A stretch of DNA of 64,000 nucleotides from Prochlorococcus sp. AG-442-B03 (GCA_003212395.1 QCPU01000001.1:196354-260353), one strand, 5' to 3'. Shown: positions 9,363 through 19,700, counted from the first letter of the stretch. Numbers and translations: made by a program. Notes: generated from the letters alone by a model not told the origin.

Positions 9363-10487
9363 ATGGCTGATTTTTACCAAATACTTGGAGTTTCAAGAGA
9401 TGCTGACGCGGATACCTTAAAAAGGGCTTATAGAAAATTAGCAAGACAATATCATCCTGATGTAAATAAAGAACCTGGTGCTGAAGAAAAATTTAAAGAA
9501 ATTGGCAAGGCTTATGAAGCATTAGCTGATCCTGAAACAAGAGCTAGATATGATCAGTTTGGCGAGGCCGGCCTTGGAGGTGCGGCTGGAATGCCTGATA
9601 TGGGCGATATGGGTGGCTTTGCAGATTTATTTGAAACTTTTTTTAACGGCTTTGGTGGACAAAATCCCCAGGGAGGAAGAACGCAAAGAAGAGGCCCTCA
9701 ACAAGGAGATGATCTGAGGTATGACCTTAATATTGACTTTAAAGATGCAATATTTGGTCAACAAAGAGAAATTAAAATTCCTCATCTTGAGACATGTGAA
9801 GTTTGTAGGGGAACAGGAGCCAAACCGGGTACTGGCCCAAAAACTTGTTCAACATGTGGGGGAAGTGGACAAGTTAGAAGAGCTACAAGAACACCTTTTG
9901 GTAATTTCACACAAGTAGCTGAATGTCCTTCATGTAATGGAGCTGGTCAGATAATTGCAGATCCATGTGTAAGTTGCGGCGGTAATGGAGTAAAGCAAGT
10001 CAGAAAAAAGTTAAGAATTAATATTCCTGCAGGAGTTGATACAGGTACCAAATTAAGAGTTTCCGGAGAGGGTAATGTTGGTTTGAAAGGGGGTCCACCT
10101 GGAGATCTTTATGTTTTTATCAAGGTTAAGAATGATTCAAAACTTAAAAGAGATGGTGTGACTATTTACTCAGAAATAGATGTGAGTTATTTACAGGCCA
10201 TTTTAGGTGACACTGTTGAAATTACTACAGTTGATGGAAATGTTAATTTAAAAATTCCAAGTGGTACCCAGCCAAATACAACTCTTTCACTCGAGAATAA
10301 AGGGGTACCTAGACTTGGTAATCCGGTTGCCAGAGGAAATCATGAAGTCTTAGTAAAGGTAAAATTGCCAACTCGTATAACCGACGACGAAAGAAAGCTT
10401 TTGGAGGGTTTAGCTTCTCAATATTCAGATAAAAATATTAATTCCAGTAGTGGACTTTTTAGTAAATTATTTGGTAAAGAATCCTAA
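9363..10487 (+). CDS. dnaJ: Class I chaperone DnaJ
   Basis: Full-length type I Hsp40 of 374 aa that stimulates the DnaK ATPase and delivers substrates. The J domain has the HPD triad at residues 31-33, followed by a Gly/Phe/Met-rich linker to about 125. Four CxxCxGxG zinc motifs begin near 145, 162, 188 and 202, and a complete C-terminal substrate-binding domain follows. The stop overlaps the next gene's start by one base (taatg), a sign of translational coupling in an operon grpE-dnaJ-tusA-like-rsgA. Confidence 0.96.
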   Translation: MADFYQILGVSRDADADTLKRAYRKLARQYHPDVNKEPGAEEKFKEIGKAYEALADPETRARYDQFGEAGLGGAAGMPDMGDMGGFADLFETFFNGFGGQNPQGGRTQRRGPQQGDDLRYDLNIDFKDAIFGQQREIKIPHLETCEVCRGTGAKPGTGPKTCSTCGGSGQVRRATRTPFGNFTQVAECPSCNGAGQIIADPCVSCGGNGVKQVRKKLRINIPAGVDTGTKLRVSGEGNVGLKGGPPGDLYVFIKVKNDSKLKRDGVTIYSEIDVSYLQAILGDTVEITTVDGNVNLKIPSGTQPNTTLSLENKGVPRLGNPVARGNHEVLVKVKLPTRITDDERKLLEGLASQYSDKNINSSSGLFSKLFGKES

Positions 10488-10717
10488 TGACTTCTTTAAA
10501 GCATTTGGATCTTAAATCTGTTCCATGTCCTTTAAATGTTGTCAAAATCAAATTGGCTTTGGAGAAGTTATGCAAAAATGAACACCTTATAGTTGAACTA
10601 GATAAAGGTGAACCAGAAGAAATGGTATTAAATAACTTAAAAGAGATGGGATGTTTGTTTAAACAAATTAAAGAAAATGAAAAATTTATAAAAATAAAAA
10701 TATTGAATGAAAATTAA
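10487..10717 (+). CDS. TusA/SirA-like sulfur-carrier family protein
   Basis: A 76-aa protein of the TusA fold. Family members carry persulfide on a conserved Cys in a CPxP motif and serve tRNA thiolation or molybdenum cofactor synthesis. Here the motif is CPLN (Cys14-Pro15-Leu16-Asn17), which keeps the Cys but replaces the second Pro, so sulfur transfer is plausible but not assured. The gene overlaps the dnaJ stop by one base and runs 11 bases into rsgA, which indicates tight coupling. The functional link to its neighbours is not known. Confidence 0.8.
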   Translation: MTSLKHLDLKSVPCPLNVVKIKLALEKLCKNEHLIVELDKGEPEEMVLNNLKEMGCLFKQIKENEKFIKIKILNEN

Positions 10718-11624
10718 TAGTAAAAATTTAGGTTTAGTTACGAAAAAATTCAATGATTTTTTTTTAGTTGACTTAAAAAATCAAGAAAACTCTGAAAATA
10801 GCGACAAATTTTTATGTAAGGTGAGGAAGTCTATAAATTTCAAGGATCAATTTATTTATGTTGGTGACGAAGTAATAATTGAAAATATTGATTTAAAAAG
10901 CAAACGCGCATTAATATCAAGTCTAAAAAAAAGAAAAAATTTATTAGTTAGACCTTCAGTTGCAAATATTTCTAATATATACATCACTTTTTCAGTTGAA
11001 GAGCCAGAGTTAAATCTATCTCAAGTTAATAGGTTTTTGATATCAGCAGAATCTATGGGTGTAGAAGTCTCATTAGTTTTGACAAAATGTGATTTAATTT
11101 CAGATACAAGAAGATCTTCATTAATTAATAAATTTGAGAAATGGGGTTATCAAACAATAACTTTAAATTTAGAGAGATCTGATTACTTTAATAATTTATT
11201 AGCTGAGTTAAAGCAAAAAAAGTGTTCAATTTTTATGGGTCCATCAGGTGTTGGCAAAACTACTTTGCTTAATATGATAATTCCAGGTCTTCAAAATAGT
11301 ACTGCTCCAGTTTCCAATAAAATTAAGAGAGGTAAAAACACTACTCGAAATGTTGAGTTATTTTCTATATCGAATCAAAGTTACATTGTGGATACTCCTG
11401 GTTTTAATATGCCACCTTTAGAGGTTGATATTAAATTGTTACCAAATCTTTATTCAGAAATAAATAAACAGGTAATCGAAGAAGGAATTAAGTGTAAATT
11501 TCGTAACTGCTTACATTTAAAAGATGAGGGATGTAATTTAAATAAATCCTTCGAAAGATATTCTTTTTATAAAGAAATGATTGAGTCTTCTAAGAGTCAC
11601 TATTATCAAAACCAGGAAGATTAA
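10707..11624 (+). CDS. rsgA: Ribosome small subunit GTPase RsgA
   Basis: Circularly permuted GTPase that checks late maturation of the 30S subunit. In this 305-aa protein the G motifs appear in the permuted order: TKCD (G4) near residue 126, P-loop GPSGVGKTT (G1) near 178, then DTPG (G3) near 230. An N-terminal OB-like domain precedes them, and a C-terminal zinc knuckle with the [14 protein letters not shown] pattern closes the protein. The last 35 bases overlap the convergent ebfC gene. Confidence 0.94.
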   Translation: MKINSKNLGLVTKKFNDFFLVDLKNQENSENSDKFLCKVRKSINFKDQFIYVGDEVIIENIDLKSKRALISSLKKRKNLLVRPSVANISNIYITFSVEEPELNLSQVNRFLISAESMGVEVSLVLTKCDLISDTRRSSLINKFEKWGYQTITLNLERSDYFNNLLAELKQKKCSIFMGPSGVGKTTLLNMIIPGLQNSTAPVSNKIKRGKNTTRNVELFSISNQSYIVDTPGFNMPPLEVDIKLLPNLYSEINKQVIEEGIKCKFRNCLHLKDEGCNLNKSFERYSFYKEMIESSKSHYYQNQED

Positions 11625-11940
11625 GATTTAATCCACCAGTCAAATCATTCATCCTTTCTTTCATAGTTGTGGTTGATAATTCATGAGCTTTTTGAATAGC
11701 TTGTAGAATATTTTGCTCTATTTGTTCTTTATTTGCTTTTAAGATATTTTCTTGTACTTCTACCTTTAAAGGGAGTTGGTTTCCACTTATCCAGACTTTT
11801 ATCATTTCATCATCGCTTTTGCCTTCAATCTCCATATTTTCAAGTTCATCTTGTAATTTTTGAGCATCTTGCTGAATTTGTTTCGCTTTTTTAAAAGCTT
11901 CTGTAAGTTGTCCAAAGTTAGGAAGTCCAAAACCCGCCAT
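11590..11940 (-). CDS. ebfC: YbaB/EbfC family nucleoid-associated protein
   Basis: Small DNA-binding protein of 116 aa forming tweezer-like dimers; usually linked to nucleoid organisation or to recombination genes. The N-terminal helix [22 protein letters not shown] and a following sheet with [14 protein letters not shown] match the family, and the C-terminus is Gly/Leu-rich (GGLNLNLPG). It lies 17 bases downstream of murB on the same strand, and its 3' end overlaps rsgA by 35 bases. Confidence 0.9.
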   Translation of the reverse strand: MAGFGLPNFGQLTEAFKKAKQIQQDAQKLQDELENMEIEGKSDDEMIKVWISGNQLPLKVEVQENILKANKEQIEQNILQAIQKAHELSTTTMKERMNDLTGGLNLNLPGFDNSDS

Positions 11941-11957
11941 TTTGTAAAAAAGTTTCT

Positions 11958-12851
11958 TTAGTTAGGATAGTCAAAACCAATCATTCTTACTTCCGGTTGC
12001 AAATAAATCCCTTTGTTTTGTAGTACTTTTTGTTGAATTACTGTTATTAATTCATAAATATCTTTTGAACTTGCTGAAGAAGTATTAATTATAAAATTTG
12101 AATGCATTGTAGAAATTTCAGCACCGCCAATTTTAAATCCCTTTAAACCCATATCATCAATTATTTTTGCTGCATAATTATTTTCAGGATTTTTAAAAAC
12201 ACTACCAAAACTTGGTTGATGATATGGTTGTGTTTCTGTTTTTAATTTTAGGTTATTTTTGGTTGTTTGAATTAATTTTTCTAGATTCCCATTAGGTTCA
12301 AAATATAATCTTGCACTAATAATTGTTAAATCATTTTTTTGAAAAGAGCTAAATCTATACTCAAAATTGATATCTTTTTTTTCAATTTCAAGTTTTTCAT
12401 GAGTTTTATTATTTATAACTTTTACGGAAATAAGATTTTTTGCTAGCGATAAATTACCTGTGCCAGCATTCATATAAATTGCTCCTCCTAATGTTCCTGG
12501 AATTCCGACAGCCCATTCCCCTCCTTGTAATCCGTTTTTAGCAAGAGAATTAGATAATGTTGGGAGCATTACACCTGCTTCCGCTTCAACAATTCCTGAA
12601 TATGGCTCTATCTTTAATGATTTCAATTTTTTTGTACACACAACTAAGCCTTTTATGTAAATATTATTTATTAATAGATTTGAACCTGCTCCAATTATGT
12701 GACATCTTTGATTGTTTAAATTAGCCCATTTTATTAAATATGAAAATTCTTCAATGCTTCTTGGCTCAGCAAAATATTCAGCCACTCCTCCCACTTTTAT
12801 AGTTGTATAACTACTTAAATTACAGTTTTCACAAAAATTTTTTTGATTCAT
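11958..12851 (-). CDS. murB: UDP-N-acetylmuramate dehydrogenase MurB
   Basis: Reduces UDP-GlcNAc-enolpyruvate to UDP-MurNAc, with FAD and NADPH, in peptidoglycan synthesis. The 297-aa length fits the type II MurB. Visible motifs are [12 protein letters not shown] near residue 16, the FAD-binding GAGSNLLI near 55, [15 protein letters not shown] near 120 and [10 protein letters not shown] near 213 with the Ser acid catalyst, and [11 protein letters not shown] near 240. It directly follows murC (11-base gap), so the two successive cytoplasmic wall steps are cotranscribed. Confidence 0.95.
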   Translation of the reverse strand: MNQKNFCENCNLSSYTTIKVGGVAEYFAEPRSIEEFSYLIKWANLNNQRCHIIGAGSNLLINNIYIKGLVVCTKKLKSLKIEPYSGIVEAEAGVMLPTLSNSLAKNGLQGGEWAVGIPGTLGGAIYMNAGTGNLSLAKNLISVKVINNKTHEKLEIEKKDINFEYRFSSFQKNDLTIISARLYFEPNGNLEKLIQTTKNNLKLKTETQPYHQPSFGSVFKNPENNYAAKIIDDMGLKGFKIGGAEISTMHSNFIINTSSASSKDIYELITVIQQKVLQNKGIYLQPEVRMIGFDYPN

Positions 12852-12862
12852 AAATTAGTTAT

Positions 12863-14275
12863 CTATTTTAATTTTTTTTTATTTAAAATTGACCAGAAAT
12901 TATGACAATCACCAGCTCCCATATTCAAAATTAAATCTCCTTTTTGTGTTAATTCATAAAAATTCTTTGTAATTTCATAATAATTATTTATGTAACTAAC
13001 ATTTTTATTTTTTTTATAAATCAGATCAGTGATAATTTTCGAAGTAATTTTATCTTCGTTTCTTTCTCCTGCTCCATAAATACTGGTTACATAAATAACA
13101 TCTGCTTTTGATAATTCTTCAGCGAATTCTTTAGTAAATTGCTTTGCTCTAGAGTATCTATGAGGTTGAAATATAGCTATTAATCTACTTTTTTGACAAA
13201 CATTATTATGTTTTTGCTGAACAAATAATCTTCCTAATTTAATCGTCTCTTTTATTTCGTTCGGGTGATGTGCATAATCATCATATAAACGTCTTTCATC
13301 TATTTGGCCTCTGAATTCAAATCTTTTTTTTGGCAGTTTCAGATATTTTATATTTTTCTTGATTTCTATAAAATCTACTCCTATCATTCTTGAGGCTGCT
13401 ATGGCTGCGGTGATATTAGATAGATTGTGTAATCCTGGAATTGGAAGATTTAAACTACTAATAAAAGTGCCATTTTCATAATATTTTCCAATAGTATAGT
13501 TTGAATGAATTTCAGTCGGAACTATTGCATAAGTTACGTTTTTAGCCGTATTGTTTGACCACTTATAATTAGAATAAAAATTATTTCTTGAGGTTTCACA
13601 ATCAAAATTAAGTAGTAATTTTTTAGAGTTTTTAGCGAAACTTTTAAAAGAAGATATGACTTCACTTAAATTAGAAAAGTGATCGCAATGATCAAAATCA
13701 ATGTTATTGATTATTCCGATATCAGACTTATAATTGTTAATTGTCCCATCAGATTCATCAACTTCAGCTACTAAGTATTTTGTATTTTCTAAATGACAAT
13801 TAGAGTTGTAAATAGGAATTATTCCACCAGTTATTGAAGAAGAATTACGTGTACATAACTCAAGTATTGTTGAAAGAAATGTACTGGTTGATGTTTTTCC
13901 GTGGCTGCCTGCTACCGCCAATGCAGTATAAGTACGCATTAGCATTGCAAGTATCTCTGAACGATGTTTTATTGATAATTTTTTTTCTTTGCAATACGAA
14001 AATTCCTCATTTTCTGGCTTGATTGCGGAGCTTACAACAAAAATAATCAATCTGTTGGTAAATTTTGAAATAACAAATTCAATATTTTGTCGTACTTGAG
14101 AAGTAAAGATTACTGCACCTAATTTCTCCAATTTATTAGTTTCATCGTTTTTAACTAAATCAGATCCTGAAACTGAACAACCTTTTTTAAGTAAACCTAT
14201 TGCTAATGCTGACATCCCAATACCTCCAATCCCAATAAAATGAAAATGACTTTTCAACAGTAATTTTTTATTCAA
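12863..14275 (-). CDS. murC: UDP-N-acetylmuramate-L-alanine ligase MurC
   Basis: ATP-dependent ligase adding L-Ala to UDP-MurNAc. The 470-aa protein has an N-terminal Rossmann-type domain with FIGIGGIGMSALA near residues 13-25, the ATP loop VAGSHGKTSTS near 121-131, EVDESDGT near 168, NIDFDHCDHF near 190, and a C-terminal domain with YDDYAHHPNEI near 320 and IFQPHRYSR near 360. Start ATG is clear. It heads the murC-murB-ebfC unit and is divergent from gap2 across a 193-base A+T-rich gap. Confidence 0.96.
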   Translation of the reverse strand: MNKKLLLKSHFHFIGIGGIGMSALAIGLLKKGCSVSGSDLVKNDETNKLEKLGAVIFTSQVRQNIEFVISKFTNRLIIFVVSSAIKPENEEFSYCKEKKLSIKHRSEILAMLMRTYTALAVAGSHGKTSTSTFLSTILELCTRNSSSITGGIIPIYNSNCHLENTKYLVAEVDESDGTINNYKSDIGIINNIDFDHCDHFSNLSEVISSFKSFAKNSKKLLLNFDCETSRNNFYSNYKWSNNTAKNVTYAIVPTEIHSNYTIGKYYENGTFISSLNLPIPGLHNLSNITAAIAASRMIGVDFIEIKKNIKYLKLPKKRFEFRGQIDERRLYDDYAHHPNEIKETIKLGRLFVQQKHNNVCQKSRLIAIFQPHRYSRAKQFTKEFAEELSKADVIYVTSIYGAGERNEDKITSKIITDLIYKKNKNVSYINNYYEITKNFYELTQKGDLILNMGAGDCHNFWSILNKKKLK

Positions 14276-14426
14276 TGTTTATCTTTTACTAAAATTAAAA
14301 TAACTTCTAGGTAAAATTTTGCTATTTTTTCTTAAAAAAAAATGTTTTTTTTTCTTGAATTAATACAAAACTAGACTTATTTGCTTAATAAATCAAAAAA
14401 ACCTTACGTTATTGCACAAAATTCAG

Positions 14427-14432
14427 TATGAT
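14427..14432 (+). promoter_or_regulatory. Candidate -10 box for gap2
   Basis: TATGAT lies 36 bases before the gap2 ATG in the murC/gap2 divergent gap and fits a sigma-70 -10 hexamer. No convincing -35 box is seen at the usual spacing, as is common in picocyanobacteria, so this is only a candidate. Confidence 0.3.
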
Positions 14433-14468
14433 CAGCAACTTAGGTTAATCATTTAGAAATTATTAGTT

Positions 14469-15491
14469 ATGACTTTGCGTGTTGCAATTAACGGCTTTGG
14501 TAGAATTGGTCGAAACTTTATGCGTTGTTGGCTTAGTAGAGGGGCTTACACCAATATTGAAGTAGTTGGAATTAACGTTACCTCAGATCCTAAGACTAAT
14601 GCTCATCTATTAAAGTATGATTCAGTCCTTGGTCAACTTGATGGTGTTGATATTCAATATACCGATGATACTTTTGTAATTAATAACAAGACAATTAAAT
14701 GTTTCTCTGATAGAAACCCAATGAATCTCCCTTGGAAAGACTGGGGTGTAGATTTGGTTATTGAATCTACTGGAGTATTTAATACAGACGTAGGTGCAAG
14801 TAAGCACTTAGAGGTAGGAGCAAAAAAAGTCATCTTAACTGCTCCTGGCAAAGGCGATGGCGTTGGAACTTACGTAGTTGGAGTTAATGCTGATACATAT
14901 AAACACAAAGATTATGATATTTTGAGTAATGCTAGTTGTACAACAAACTGCTTAGCTCCAGTTGTTAAAGTTTTAGACCAAACTTTTGGGATTAACAAAG
15001 GTTTGATGACTACAATTCATAGTTATACTGGTGATCAAAGAATTCTAGATAATAGTCATAGAGATCTAAGAAGGGCTAGAGCGGCTGCTACAAACATAGT
15101 TCCTACTTCTACAGGTGCTGCAAAAGCAGTAGCACTAGTATATCCAGAAATGAAAGGTAAATTAACAGGAATTGCAATGAGAGTTCCAACTCCTAACGTT
15201 TCAGCAGTAGATTTTGTTTTTGAATCTTCTAAATCTGTAACAAGTGAAGAAGTCAATAATGCCCTCAAGGAAGCATCTCTAAGCTCAATGAAAGGCATTA
15301 TCAAGTATGGAGATGAACCACTAGTTTCAAGTGATTATGCAGGTACCAATGAATCATCAATTGTAGATAGTGACCTTACTATGTGTATTGGAGATAATCT
15401 TGTAAAGGTTCTTGCATGGTACGACAATGAGTGGGGTTATAGTCAGAGAGTTGTTGATTTAGCGGAGATTGTTGCTAAAAATTGGGAGTAA
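14469..15491 (+). CDS. gap2: Glyceraldehyde-3-phosphate dehydrogenase, Gap2 type
   Basis: The Calvin-cycle and gluconeogenic GAPDH of cyanobacteria, able to use NADPH. The 340-aa protein opens with the nucleotide-binding [12 protein letters not shown], has the catalytic Cys in SNASCTTNC (Cys near residue 157), the substrate loop [18 protein letters not shown] near 195-212 and the [12 protein letters not shown] end. These loops resemble plastid GapA/B and cyanobacterial Gap2 more than the glycolytic Gap1. It stands alone between divergent murC and convergent thiL, whose stop abuts its own. Confidence 0.95.
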   Translation: MTLRVAINGFGRIGRNFMRCWLSRGAYTNIEVVGINVTSDPKTNAHLLKYDSVLGQLDGVDIQYTDDTFVINNKTIKCFSDRNPMNLPWKDWGVDLVIESTGVFNTDVGASKHLEVGAKKVILTAPGKGDGVGTYVVGVNADTYKHKDYDILSNASCTTNCLAPVVKVLDQTFGINKGLMTTIHSYTGDQRILDNSHRDLRRARAAATNIVPTSTGAAKAVALVYPEMKGKLTGIAMRVPTPNVSAVDFVFESSKSVTSEEVNNALKEASLSSMKGIIKYGDEPLVSSDYAGTNESSIVDSDLTMCIGDNLVKVLAWYDNEWGYSQRVVDLAEIVAKNWE

Positions 15492-16478
15492 TTAAAAGTG
15501 TTTGAAAGCTGAGTTATTAAATAATTTGTTTTTTTTATTATCTTTAAATTCTATTGATGGTTGACCATTAGCAAAAAAACCAATCTCGTTAATATCTTTA
15601 TCAACTTTAGATAAATTCTCTGCCCATTTTTTTGGCAACGAGAAAACTAATTCATAATCTTCACCTCCAAAAAAATAATATTCGTCCCATTTATCTCCTT
15701 TAGGCCAATCCTTATCTTTAGGTATTTTTTCATAATTTATGATTGCTTTACAGTTGCTAGCTATTGCTAAATCTTGTAAGGCTTGAAATAGACCATCACT
15801 GCTATCAGTACATCCTATTCTTCTTATTTTTTTATTGGAGCGAGTTTTGAGGAGATTATTTAGAAAATTTGGGTAAATTCTAGGGCGACAAAAATGTTCA
15901 ATGGACTTAATGATTAATCTTTCACTAAGAGAAAATTTATTATCGAAATTCATTTTACTTTGTATTAAAAATCCTAGTTTGCTGAGACCATGAATTCCTG
16001 TAGTTAAGATTATATCTCCGGGTTTGCACGCGTTTCTTCGTAATTCAAGTTCACCTTGAATTCCAAAGGCCGTAATTGAAATGATTTTTTCATCTCCCTT
16101 TGAGCAATCTCCTCCTAGAATTACCCCTCCATATTCTTTCAAGGCTTTATTCATTCCTTTATATAATTCTTCAACCCAAATCCACTCAGTTTTAGCAGGT
16201 AGAACTAGGCTTATTGTAATACCTATAGTTTTCTTGCTTCCGCTGGATAATAAGTCAGAGATGTTGCTAACAACTGCTTTCCAACCAAGATCCCTAGGAC
16301 AAATAGTAATTTCATTGAAATGAACATTTTCTACCAAAGAATCAGTATTAACAAGTAAATTTTCATTTTTAGTTTTGATTAAAGCGCAATCATCTGAAAT
16401 TTGGTTTTTAGGCATAAATTTTCCTAGCCTATTTATTAATTCTTTTTCCCCTATATCTTCTAATATTTCTTTATGCAT
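15492..16478 (-). CDS. thiL: Thiamine-monophosphate kinase ThiL
   Basis: Phosphorylates thiamine monophosphate to the active diphosphate. The 328-aa protein has the PurM/ThiL fold with DDCALIKTKNENLLVNTDSLVENVHF near residues 29-54 (shown by its DD and D-x-V-E-x-x-H elements), ILGGDCSKG near 118, and GCTDSSDGL and GGEDYELVF near 218 and 269. The start ATG at 16476-16478 lies within the first copy of a 17-bp tandem duplication. It follows the cyclophilin gene by nine bases and ends against gap2. Confidence 0.93.
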   Translation of the reverse strand: MHKEILEDIGEKELINRLGKFMPKNQISDDCALIKTKNENLLVNTDSLVENVHFNEITICPRDLGWKAVVSNISDLLSSGSKKTIGITISLVLPAKTEWIWVEELYKGMNKALKEYGGVILGGDCSKGDEKIISITAFGIQGELELRRNACKPGDIILTTGIHGLSKLGFLIQSKMNFDNKFSLSERLIIKSIEHFCRPRIYPNFLNNLLKTRSNKKIRRIGCTDSSDGLFQALQDLAIASNCKAIINYEKIPKDKDWPKGDKWDEYYFFGGEDYELVFSLPKKWAENLSKVDKDINEIGFFANGQPSIEFKDNKKNKLFNNSAFKHF

Positions 16479-16499
16479 TTAATTTCTTTATGCATTTAA
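16466..16499. repeat. 17-bp tandem duplication at the cyclophilin/thiL junction
   Basis: The unit tttctttatgcatttaa occurs twice, at 16466-16482 and 16483-16499. Read on the minus strand, the copy nearer thiL carries its ATG, and the upstream copy supplies the last codons and stop of the cyclophilin gene. The 17-base length also places a second, out-of-frame ATG just before the true thiL start. Confidence 0.95.
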
Positions 16500-17579
16500 T
16501 TTGAGGTTTTCAATCCCCTCTAAAACATCAATTGCAATTATTGTGTCATCTTTAGTAAGTTCTTCTAATACATCAAATCCATCTATAACGTAACCAAACG
16601 CAGCATTCCTTCCGTCAATTAAATTGCGACCTGCTGGATTTAATTCTGCTTCATATAAAAAGAAGAAAAATTGCGATGAGCCATCATCTACCGCGGTATT
16701 TGAATGGGACCATCCTAGAGTTCCAAGTGTGGCAAAAGGTAATGTTGGCGTCTCTGTGTAAAGACCCAAATCTTCAAAAGTTTGATTATAAAAAGTATCT
16801 TTTTCATCAGGAATTCTAATTTCTAAGGGAACGTGCCGTTCTTCGTTTGTTTCAGGATCTAAATAACCAATTTCTTCACCTATTGGATCCCCTGTTTGCA
16901 GTACAAAAAATTCTTCTGCTCTGTTGATAGGTAAATCTTTGTAGAAGTTTTTTGAAGACAAATCTATAAATGCTCCTGCTGTAAGTGGGGCGTTAAATCC
17001 ATCCACAATAGCTTGCATATCTCCTTTGGAAGTTTTTATATTGACTTTTGCTCTGCCTAGTAATCTTGGTAAATTATCAAATTCCTCGGGAATAGAGTAA
17101 GGAAATTCATTTGGTAGAAAATATTCTTCTAATCCACCTATTTTATCTAAAGCATCTCTTCGGGTCGCTATAAATGAGTATTTATCCTTTGATTTAGAGT
17201 AATCTTGAAGACTATCAAAATTTTCTTTGAGCTCTAAAAATGTTTTTTCAGAAATTTTCTTTTTATCGTTTGGTAATTCTTGAATAATTTTATTCTGGTA
17301 TTTTTTTAGTAAAGATTGACATTTTGTAACAGTTTTTGTAAGAGCGGGCCATCTTCCTCCTCTTACAAGGTCACTAGTTTCTTCCAATTTGTTTTGAAGT
17401 TCTTGCAACTCAACTTGCTTGATAGGGAGTGCGTTTCTGAGGATTGCACTAGGGTCTTTTACTGCATTTCCAGTAGGTAAATCAGCTAGAACTTGAGTTG
17501 GTTTTAAGAGAAAAACCTGTAAAATTACAATCGATAGAATTAAGAAAAGTTTGTTCTGATTTGATAAGAATTTTTGCAT
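16488..17579 (-). CDS. Lumenal cyclophilin-type peptidyl-prolyl isomerase (TLP40/CYP38-like)
   Basis: Predicted thylakoid-lumen protein related to plant TLP40/CYP38, which act in photosystem II assembly and repair. It is 363 aa. Residues 1-32 form a clear signal peptide ([15 protein letters not shown], then VLA). Residues 40-150 make a helical bundle with heptad-like [10 protein letters not shown], and the cyclophilin domain runs from about 175 to the end ([27 protein letters not shown]). Catalytic residues of canonical cyclophilins appear only partly kept, as in CYP38. It is upstream of thiL on the same strand and divergent from efp. Confidence 0.85.
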   Translation of the reverse strand: MQKFLSNQNKLFLILSIVILQVFLLKPTQVLADLPTGNAVKDPSAILRNALPIKQVELQELQNKLEETSDLVRGGRWPALTKTVTKCQSLLKKYQNKIIQELPNDKKKISEKTFLELKENFDSLQDYSKSKDKYSFIATRRDALDKIGGLEEYFLPNEFPYSIPEEFDNLPRLLGRAKVNIKTSKGDMQAIVDGFNAPLTAGAFIDLSSKNFYKDLPINRAEEFFVLQTGDPIGEEIGYLDPETNEERHVPLEIRIPDEKDTFYNQTFEDLGLYTETPTLPFATLGTLGWSHSNTAVDDGSSQFFFFLYEAELNPAGRNLIDGRNAAFGYVIDGFDVLEELTKDDTIIAIDVLEGIENLKLNA

Positions 17580-17622
17580 AGCACTCTTGCAGGTTTATGA
17601 TCCTTGGGGATGTAATACAGGA

Positions 17623-18183
17623 ATGATTTCCAGTAACGATTTTCGCACAGGTACTACCATCGAATTGGATGGACAAGTTTGGCGTGTTGTAGAATTTCTA
17701 CATGTCAAGCCTGGCAAGGGTTCTGCTTTCGTGAGAACAAAATTAAAATCAGTTCAAACCGGCAATGTGGTTGAAAAAACTTTTCGAGCCGGAGAATCAG
17801 TACAGCAGGCTATCCTTGAGAAGTCTAACCTGCAGCATACTTATGTGGAGTCTGGTGATTATGTTTTTATGGATATGACAAGTTTTGAAGAGACAAGACT
17901 CACCTCTGAACAAATCGGTAAAGGTGCAAAGTATTTGAAAGAGGGAATGGAGGTTAATGTAATTTTTCATAATGGTAAAGTTTTAGAAGTAGAACTTCCA
18001 ATATCTATTACTTTGAAAGTTACAGAGACTGATCCTGGAGTTAAAGGCGATACTGCTAGTGGGGGCACGAAACCAGCTATTCTAGAAACAGGTGCTCAAG
18101 TTATGGTTCCTTTATTTATTTCTGTGGGAGAAATGATTAAAGTTGATACTCGTAATGACAGTTATCTTGGACGTGAAAATTAA
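17623..18183 (+). CDS. efp: Translation elongation factor P
   Basis: EF-P relieves ribosome stalling at polyproline. From the ATG at 17623 the protein is 186 aa, the standard length, starting [10 protein letters not shown]. The three-domain pattern is seen, with the modification loop PGKGSAF placing Lys at residue 32, and the domain III end [20 protein letters not shown] and [11 protein letters not shown]. The frame continues 12 codons upstream to a TTG, but that extension is not part of the family. Its stop overlaps the accB start by one base. Confidence 0.96.
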   Translation: MISSNDFRTGTTIELDGQVWRVVEFLHVKPGKGSAFVRTKLKSVQTGNVVEKTFRAGESVQQAILEKSNLQHTYVESGDYVFMDMTSFEETRLTSEQIGKGAKYLKEGMEVNVIFHNGKVLEVELPISITLKVTETDPGVKGDTASGGTKPAILETGAQVMVPLFISVGEMIKVDTRNDSYLGREN

Positions 18184-18689
18184 TGGCTATGAAATTAGAT
18201 CATGAAGACTTAAATCGCTTAATAGAGAAAATCTCTACAAGTGATATACAAGAGTTCTCGCTAGAGGGAGAAGATTTTAAACTCCAAATAAAAAGGAATT
18301 TATTTGATCAGAACCAAACAATTAATAATTTAGTTTCTAATACTTCATTTGATAGGCAAACAATTTCTAATCAAAAAACCATCAACGATAATATCCCAGT
18401 TGTTAATGAGCCTGAAGCGCCTCAGGTAGCCCCTCCAGGGCGTTCTGATTTAACTGAAATTACTTCACCTATGGTTGGAACATTTTATAGGGCTGCAGCT
18501 CCTGGTGAAGAGCCATTCGTCGAAGTAGGAAATAACGTTAAAGTTGGTCAAACTATTTGTATTTTGGAAGCAATGAAATTAATGAATGAAATTGAATCTG
18601 AATTTAATGCTGAAATAGTAGAGATTCTTGTTGAAAATGGGACGCCAGTTGAATTTGGTCAAGTTTTAATGCGTGTTAAGCAGTCTTGA
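18183..18689 (+). CDS. accB: Biotin carboxyl carrier protein of acetyl-CoA carboxylase
   Basis: Carries the biotin that shuttles CO2 between AccC and AccAD in fatty acid synthesis. The 168-aa protein has an N-terminal helix (LNRLIEKISTSDIQEFSLEGEDF), a Pro/Asn-rich linker, and the biotinyl domain from about residue 90 with the biotin site EAMKLMNE (Lys near 132). It begins on the last base of the efp stop; a second ATG two codons later is possible. efp-accB is the order known from many bacteria and cyanobacteria. The partner accC is at 59328 in this window. The 3' end overlaps convergent pdxA by 24 bases. Confidence 0.95.
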   Translation: MAMKLDHEDLNRLIEKISTSDIQEFSLEGEDFKLQIKRNLFDQNQTINNLVSNTSFDRQTISNQKTINDNIPVVNEPEAPQVAPPGRSDLTEITSPMVGTFYRAAAPGEEPFVEVGNNVKVGQTICILEAMKLMNEIESEFNAEIVEILVENGTPVEFGQVLMRVKQS

Positions 18690-19700
18690 ATTTTTGGTCA
18701 TTTCTATAGCAGCTTTTATAGCCTCAATCATGCTCTGAGATTGAGCAATTCCTTTTCCTGCAATATCAAATCCCGTTCCATGATCCGGAGATGTTCTTAT
18801 AAAAGGTAAACCGATTGTGGTATTGACCGAGTAATTAAGAGCAATCACTTTCATTGGTATTAAACCTTGATCATGATACATAGCAAGAATGCCATCATGC
18901 TTTTCAGCATTTATGTCACTCCAAGCTTTTACTGAAGAATTCCAGCAACTATCTGGTGATAAAGGACCTAGTAATTTAACGCCTCTATTCTTCTCATTCC
19001 ATGTAATTAATGCATCATTGAGCCAATCTTCTTCTTCATGACCTAAAATACCCTGTTCGCCTGCATGAGGGTTTAATCCTGCTACTTTTAAAGTAGGTTC
19101 ATCAATGTAGGTATTACAAAATTTTTTGAATAGATCCAATTTAGAATGGATTAATTCTGTAGTTAATTTTTTGGGAACCTCACAAAGGGCTATGTGCGTT
19201 GTAGCTAGTAAAGTATTAAATCTCCAACCTGTAATTGGTGATTTTGCTGTGAATAACATTCCAACGTTTTTTACTCCACACGATTTTGCAAGTACTTCAG
19301 TTTGACCAGAGAAGTAATGACCTGCAAGGTACCATGATTTTTTGGAAATTGGTCCAGTTACAAGTGCTGAATTGGGATATTGTTTTACAAGTTTAATTGC
19401 TTTTATTAAATACTGGAAACTTGAATTACCGTAATTTGATTTAGGGTTATTATCTGATGAAGAAAGTTCGAGATCATGTATCTTTAAATTTTTAGGATTT
19501 GCAAGATTTTCTAATCCTAGGGATCTAAGATGTTTATATGTATTTTGTAGATTCTTTTTTGATCCAACTAATATAAACTCAATATTTTTTGGTATTTCAT
19601 AAGAATAAAGGGCTTTTAAGATTATTTCGGGTCCAATACCTGACTCATCTCCGACGCTTAATACTACCTTCAATGGTTTATTTGTATTTTGAAAATTCAT
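18666..19700 (-). CDS. pdxA: 4-hydroxythreonine-4-phosphate dehydrogenase PdxA
   Basis: NAD-dependent oxidation of 4-phosphohydroxy-L-threonine in DXP-dependent vitamin B6 synthesis. The 344-aa protein has SVGDESGIGPEI near residues 16-27, ALVTGPISK near 115, the metal-binding His in NPHAGEQG near 211, AMYHDQGLIPMK near 273 and TSPDHGTGFDIAGK near 304. The start ATG overlaps the stop of the upstream SDR gene by four bases, so the pair is likely cotranscribed. Confidence 0.95.
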   Translation of the reverse strand: MNFQNTNKPLKVVLSVGDESGIGPEIILKALYSYEIPKNIEFILVGSKKNLQNTYKHLRSLGLENLANPKNLKIHDLELSSSDNNPKSNYGNSSFQYLIKAIKLVKQYPNSALVTGPISKKSWYLAGHYFSGQTEVLAKSCGVKNVGMLFTAKSPITGWRFNTLLATTHIALCEVPKKLTTELIHSKLDLFKKFCNTYIDEPTLKVAGLNPHAGEQGILGHEEEDWLNDALITWNEKNRGVKLLGPLSPDSCWNSSVKAWSDINAEKHDGILAMYHDQGLIPMKVIALNYSVNTTIGLPFIRTSPDHGTGFDIAGKGIAQSQSMIEAIKAAIEMTKNSRLLNTH

